DNA from: an uncultured Bacteroidales bacterium
GTDB lineage: Bacteria > Bacteroidota > Bacteroidia > Bacteroidales > Paludibacteraceae
DNA: 6,301 nt
Direction: 5' to 3'
Assembly: GCA_903929065.1 (NCBI GenBank)
Contig: CAIYTJ010000716.1
Location: 1 to 6,301, forward strand
Under the pieces are notes generated by a model. The model was not told where the DNA came from and ran no database searches. It was given only the letters and a program-made list of their open reading frames with translations. Positions 5,751 through 6,301 of the stretch are shown one piece after another. The first letter of the stretch is position 1. Each line of letters begins with the position of its first letter. Position numbers and translations under genes: made by a program.

Positions 5751-5772
5751 TTTTTGCCGACTTTTTGCCGAC
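5751..5772. repeat. Perfect 11-bp tandem direct repeat beside tRNA-Asp
   Basis: TTTTTGCCGAC occurs twice without a gap (5751-5761 and 5762-5772), starting 56 bp after the tRNA and right after its terminator. GC-containing tandem 11-mers stand out in this AT-rich stretch. Position next to a tRNA 3' end suggests binding sites for a tyrosine recombinase (arm-type sites) or an island border; this is inference, as no integrase is in the window. Confidence 0.7.
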
Positions 5773-5828
5773 ATAGAAATATTTTAGGTATAATTGGAAT
5801 AGTTTTCAATAATATTTCCATCTTTAAT

Positions 5829-6038
5829 TCAATCAAATGCTGACGCACCTGCAACATACTGATTCATTTTCTTATTAATCTCTCTCTTTTGTTTTTCCTG
5901 TTCCTCTATTTGTTTGTTCAACTCACTAAATTTTGAATTTATTCTTTTAGGTTTAAATTTTGTAATTTTCTTCCTCTCTTTAGATTTTTCATTTGAATCT
6001 TTCAATTGAAAATTATTATACTCTTCGTAACTCATCAT
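5829..6038 (-). CDS. Small highly charged hypothetical protein, probable coiled coil
   Basis: I do not recognise a family. From the ATG at 6038 the product has 69 residues. It starts MMSYEEYNNFQLKDSNEKSK, continues with a Lys/Arg-rich stretch (KERKKITKFKPKRINSK, about 20-36), then a predicted helix rich in Glu, Gln and Lys (SELNKQIEEQEKQKREINKK, about 37-56) with coiled-coil character, and ends NQYVAGASAFD. No signal peptide, membrane helix or cysteine is present. The frame stays open upstream, so ATG at 6152, 6113 or 6107, or TTG at 6158, would give up to 109 residues. The extra part reads like translated AT-rich spacer, so I prefer the shorter form. In favour of a gene: the purine-rich coding strand and many Glu codons in AT-rich DNA. 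Against: no family match and no convincing promoter. It lies convergent to tRNA-Asp in a probable accessory segment. Confidence 0.45.
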   Translation of the reverse strand: MMSYEEYNNFQLKDSNEKSKERKKITKFKPKRINSKFSELNKQIEEQEKQKREINKKMNQYVAGASAFD

Positions 6039-6301
6039 ATGCTTATCTTTTATTTGTATATATAAAAGTTTTAAAATGACATTTTGTCGTATTTTGAATT
6101 TATTCATATGCATTAAATAAATAAATTTAAGTAGAAAAAATGCATTTCCCATACTCAAAAAATATTATTCCATTAATATACAAATATATAGCTTCCAGAA
6201 CCTCTAAGTTTTCTTGATATAGTTTAATAAAAATATAAATATATAACTGTATTTTTTTATTAAGAGACCCAACTTTTTTAATATATAAATAAAAAAGTAA
6301 G
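6039..6301. other. Very AT-rich stretch without a recognisable gene
   Basis: Apart from the optional upstream extension of the small ORF, I see no gene here. The sequence is dominated by A/T runs and stop codons in all frames. TATATTTG on the minus strand (6188-6181) fits the -7 consensus and would lie just upstream of the longest form of the small ORF, but it lacks a -33 element and such strings arise by chance at this composition. Near the end, a T-run at 6252-6258 can pair with an A-run at 6291-6296; this is too weak to call a terminator. Confidence 0.5.

Noticed and set aside
5574..5843. Plus-strand open frame through the tRNA-Asp gene
   Set aside because: It overlaps a clear cloverleaf, its promoter and its terminator; the peptide is a translated tRNA.
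5657..5857. Minus-strand open frame ending in RDSNPRPPP
   Set aside because: The C-terminal peptide is the antisense of the tRNA T arm, a well-known false gene signature.
6181..6188. TATATTTG as the promoter of the small minus-strand ORF
   Set aside because: It matches the -7 consensus but has no -33 partner and the region's composition makes it likely to be chance; kept only as a remark.
6252..6296. T-run and A-run near the right edge as a terminator
   Set aside because: Pairing would be only A-T with a long loop; expected by chance in such AT-rich DNA.

Overview
This window most likely comes from a Bacteroidota (Bacteroidetes) chromosome, perhaps from the Bacteroidales/Marinilabiliales side of the phylum, although the sequence alone does not fix the family. 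Three signs support this. Several genes are preceded by the Bacteroidota primary-sigma -7 box TAnnTTTG, in one case with a TTTG -33 element at a 19-nt spacing. The start codons lack Shine-Dalgarno sequences. The L31 protein and the FadD, TruA and PurU proteins resemble those of that phylum. Intergenic DNA is visibly AT-rich.

Layout, left to right. The 3' part of a plus-strand gene for an E2/chloramphenicol-acetyltransferase-fold protein (2-358) faces rpmE2, encoding type B ribosomal protein L31, across a strong bidirectional terminator (374-410). A minus-strand run then reads right to left: purU (formyltetrahydrofolate deformylase), a long-chain acyl-CoA synthetase, truA (tRNA pseudouridine synthase A), a ten-helix EamA/DMT-type transporter, and rpmE2. 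The run is not one operon. A terminator hairpin separates the acyl-CoA synthetase gene from truA, and purU, truA and rpmE2 each have a recognisable -7 box. Likely transcription units are purU with the acyl-CoA synthetase gene, truA with the transporter gene, and rpmE2 alone.

To the right of purU lies a tRNA-Asp(GTC) gene on the plus strand, with its own promoter and a long perfect-looking terminator hairpin. Beyond it the sequence changes character. It becomes much more AT-rich, starts with a perfect 11-bp tandem repeat (TTTTTGCCGAC twice), and holds only one plausible small ORF on the minus strand, encoding a very charged, probably coiled-coil protein. This looks like the edge of an accessory region inserted beside a tRNA gene, but no integrase or second att copy is visible here.

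Most of the window is housekeeping. The observations most worth a second look are degenerate 7-bp repeats in the 5' flanks of three consecutive minus-strand genes (two flanks match at 28 of 33 positions), a probable GTG, near-leaderless start for truA, loss of the usual catalytic His in the E2-like protein, and the tRNA-Asp boundary with its tandem repeat.
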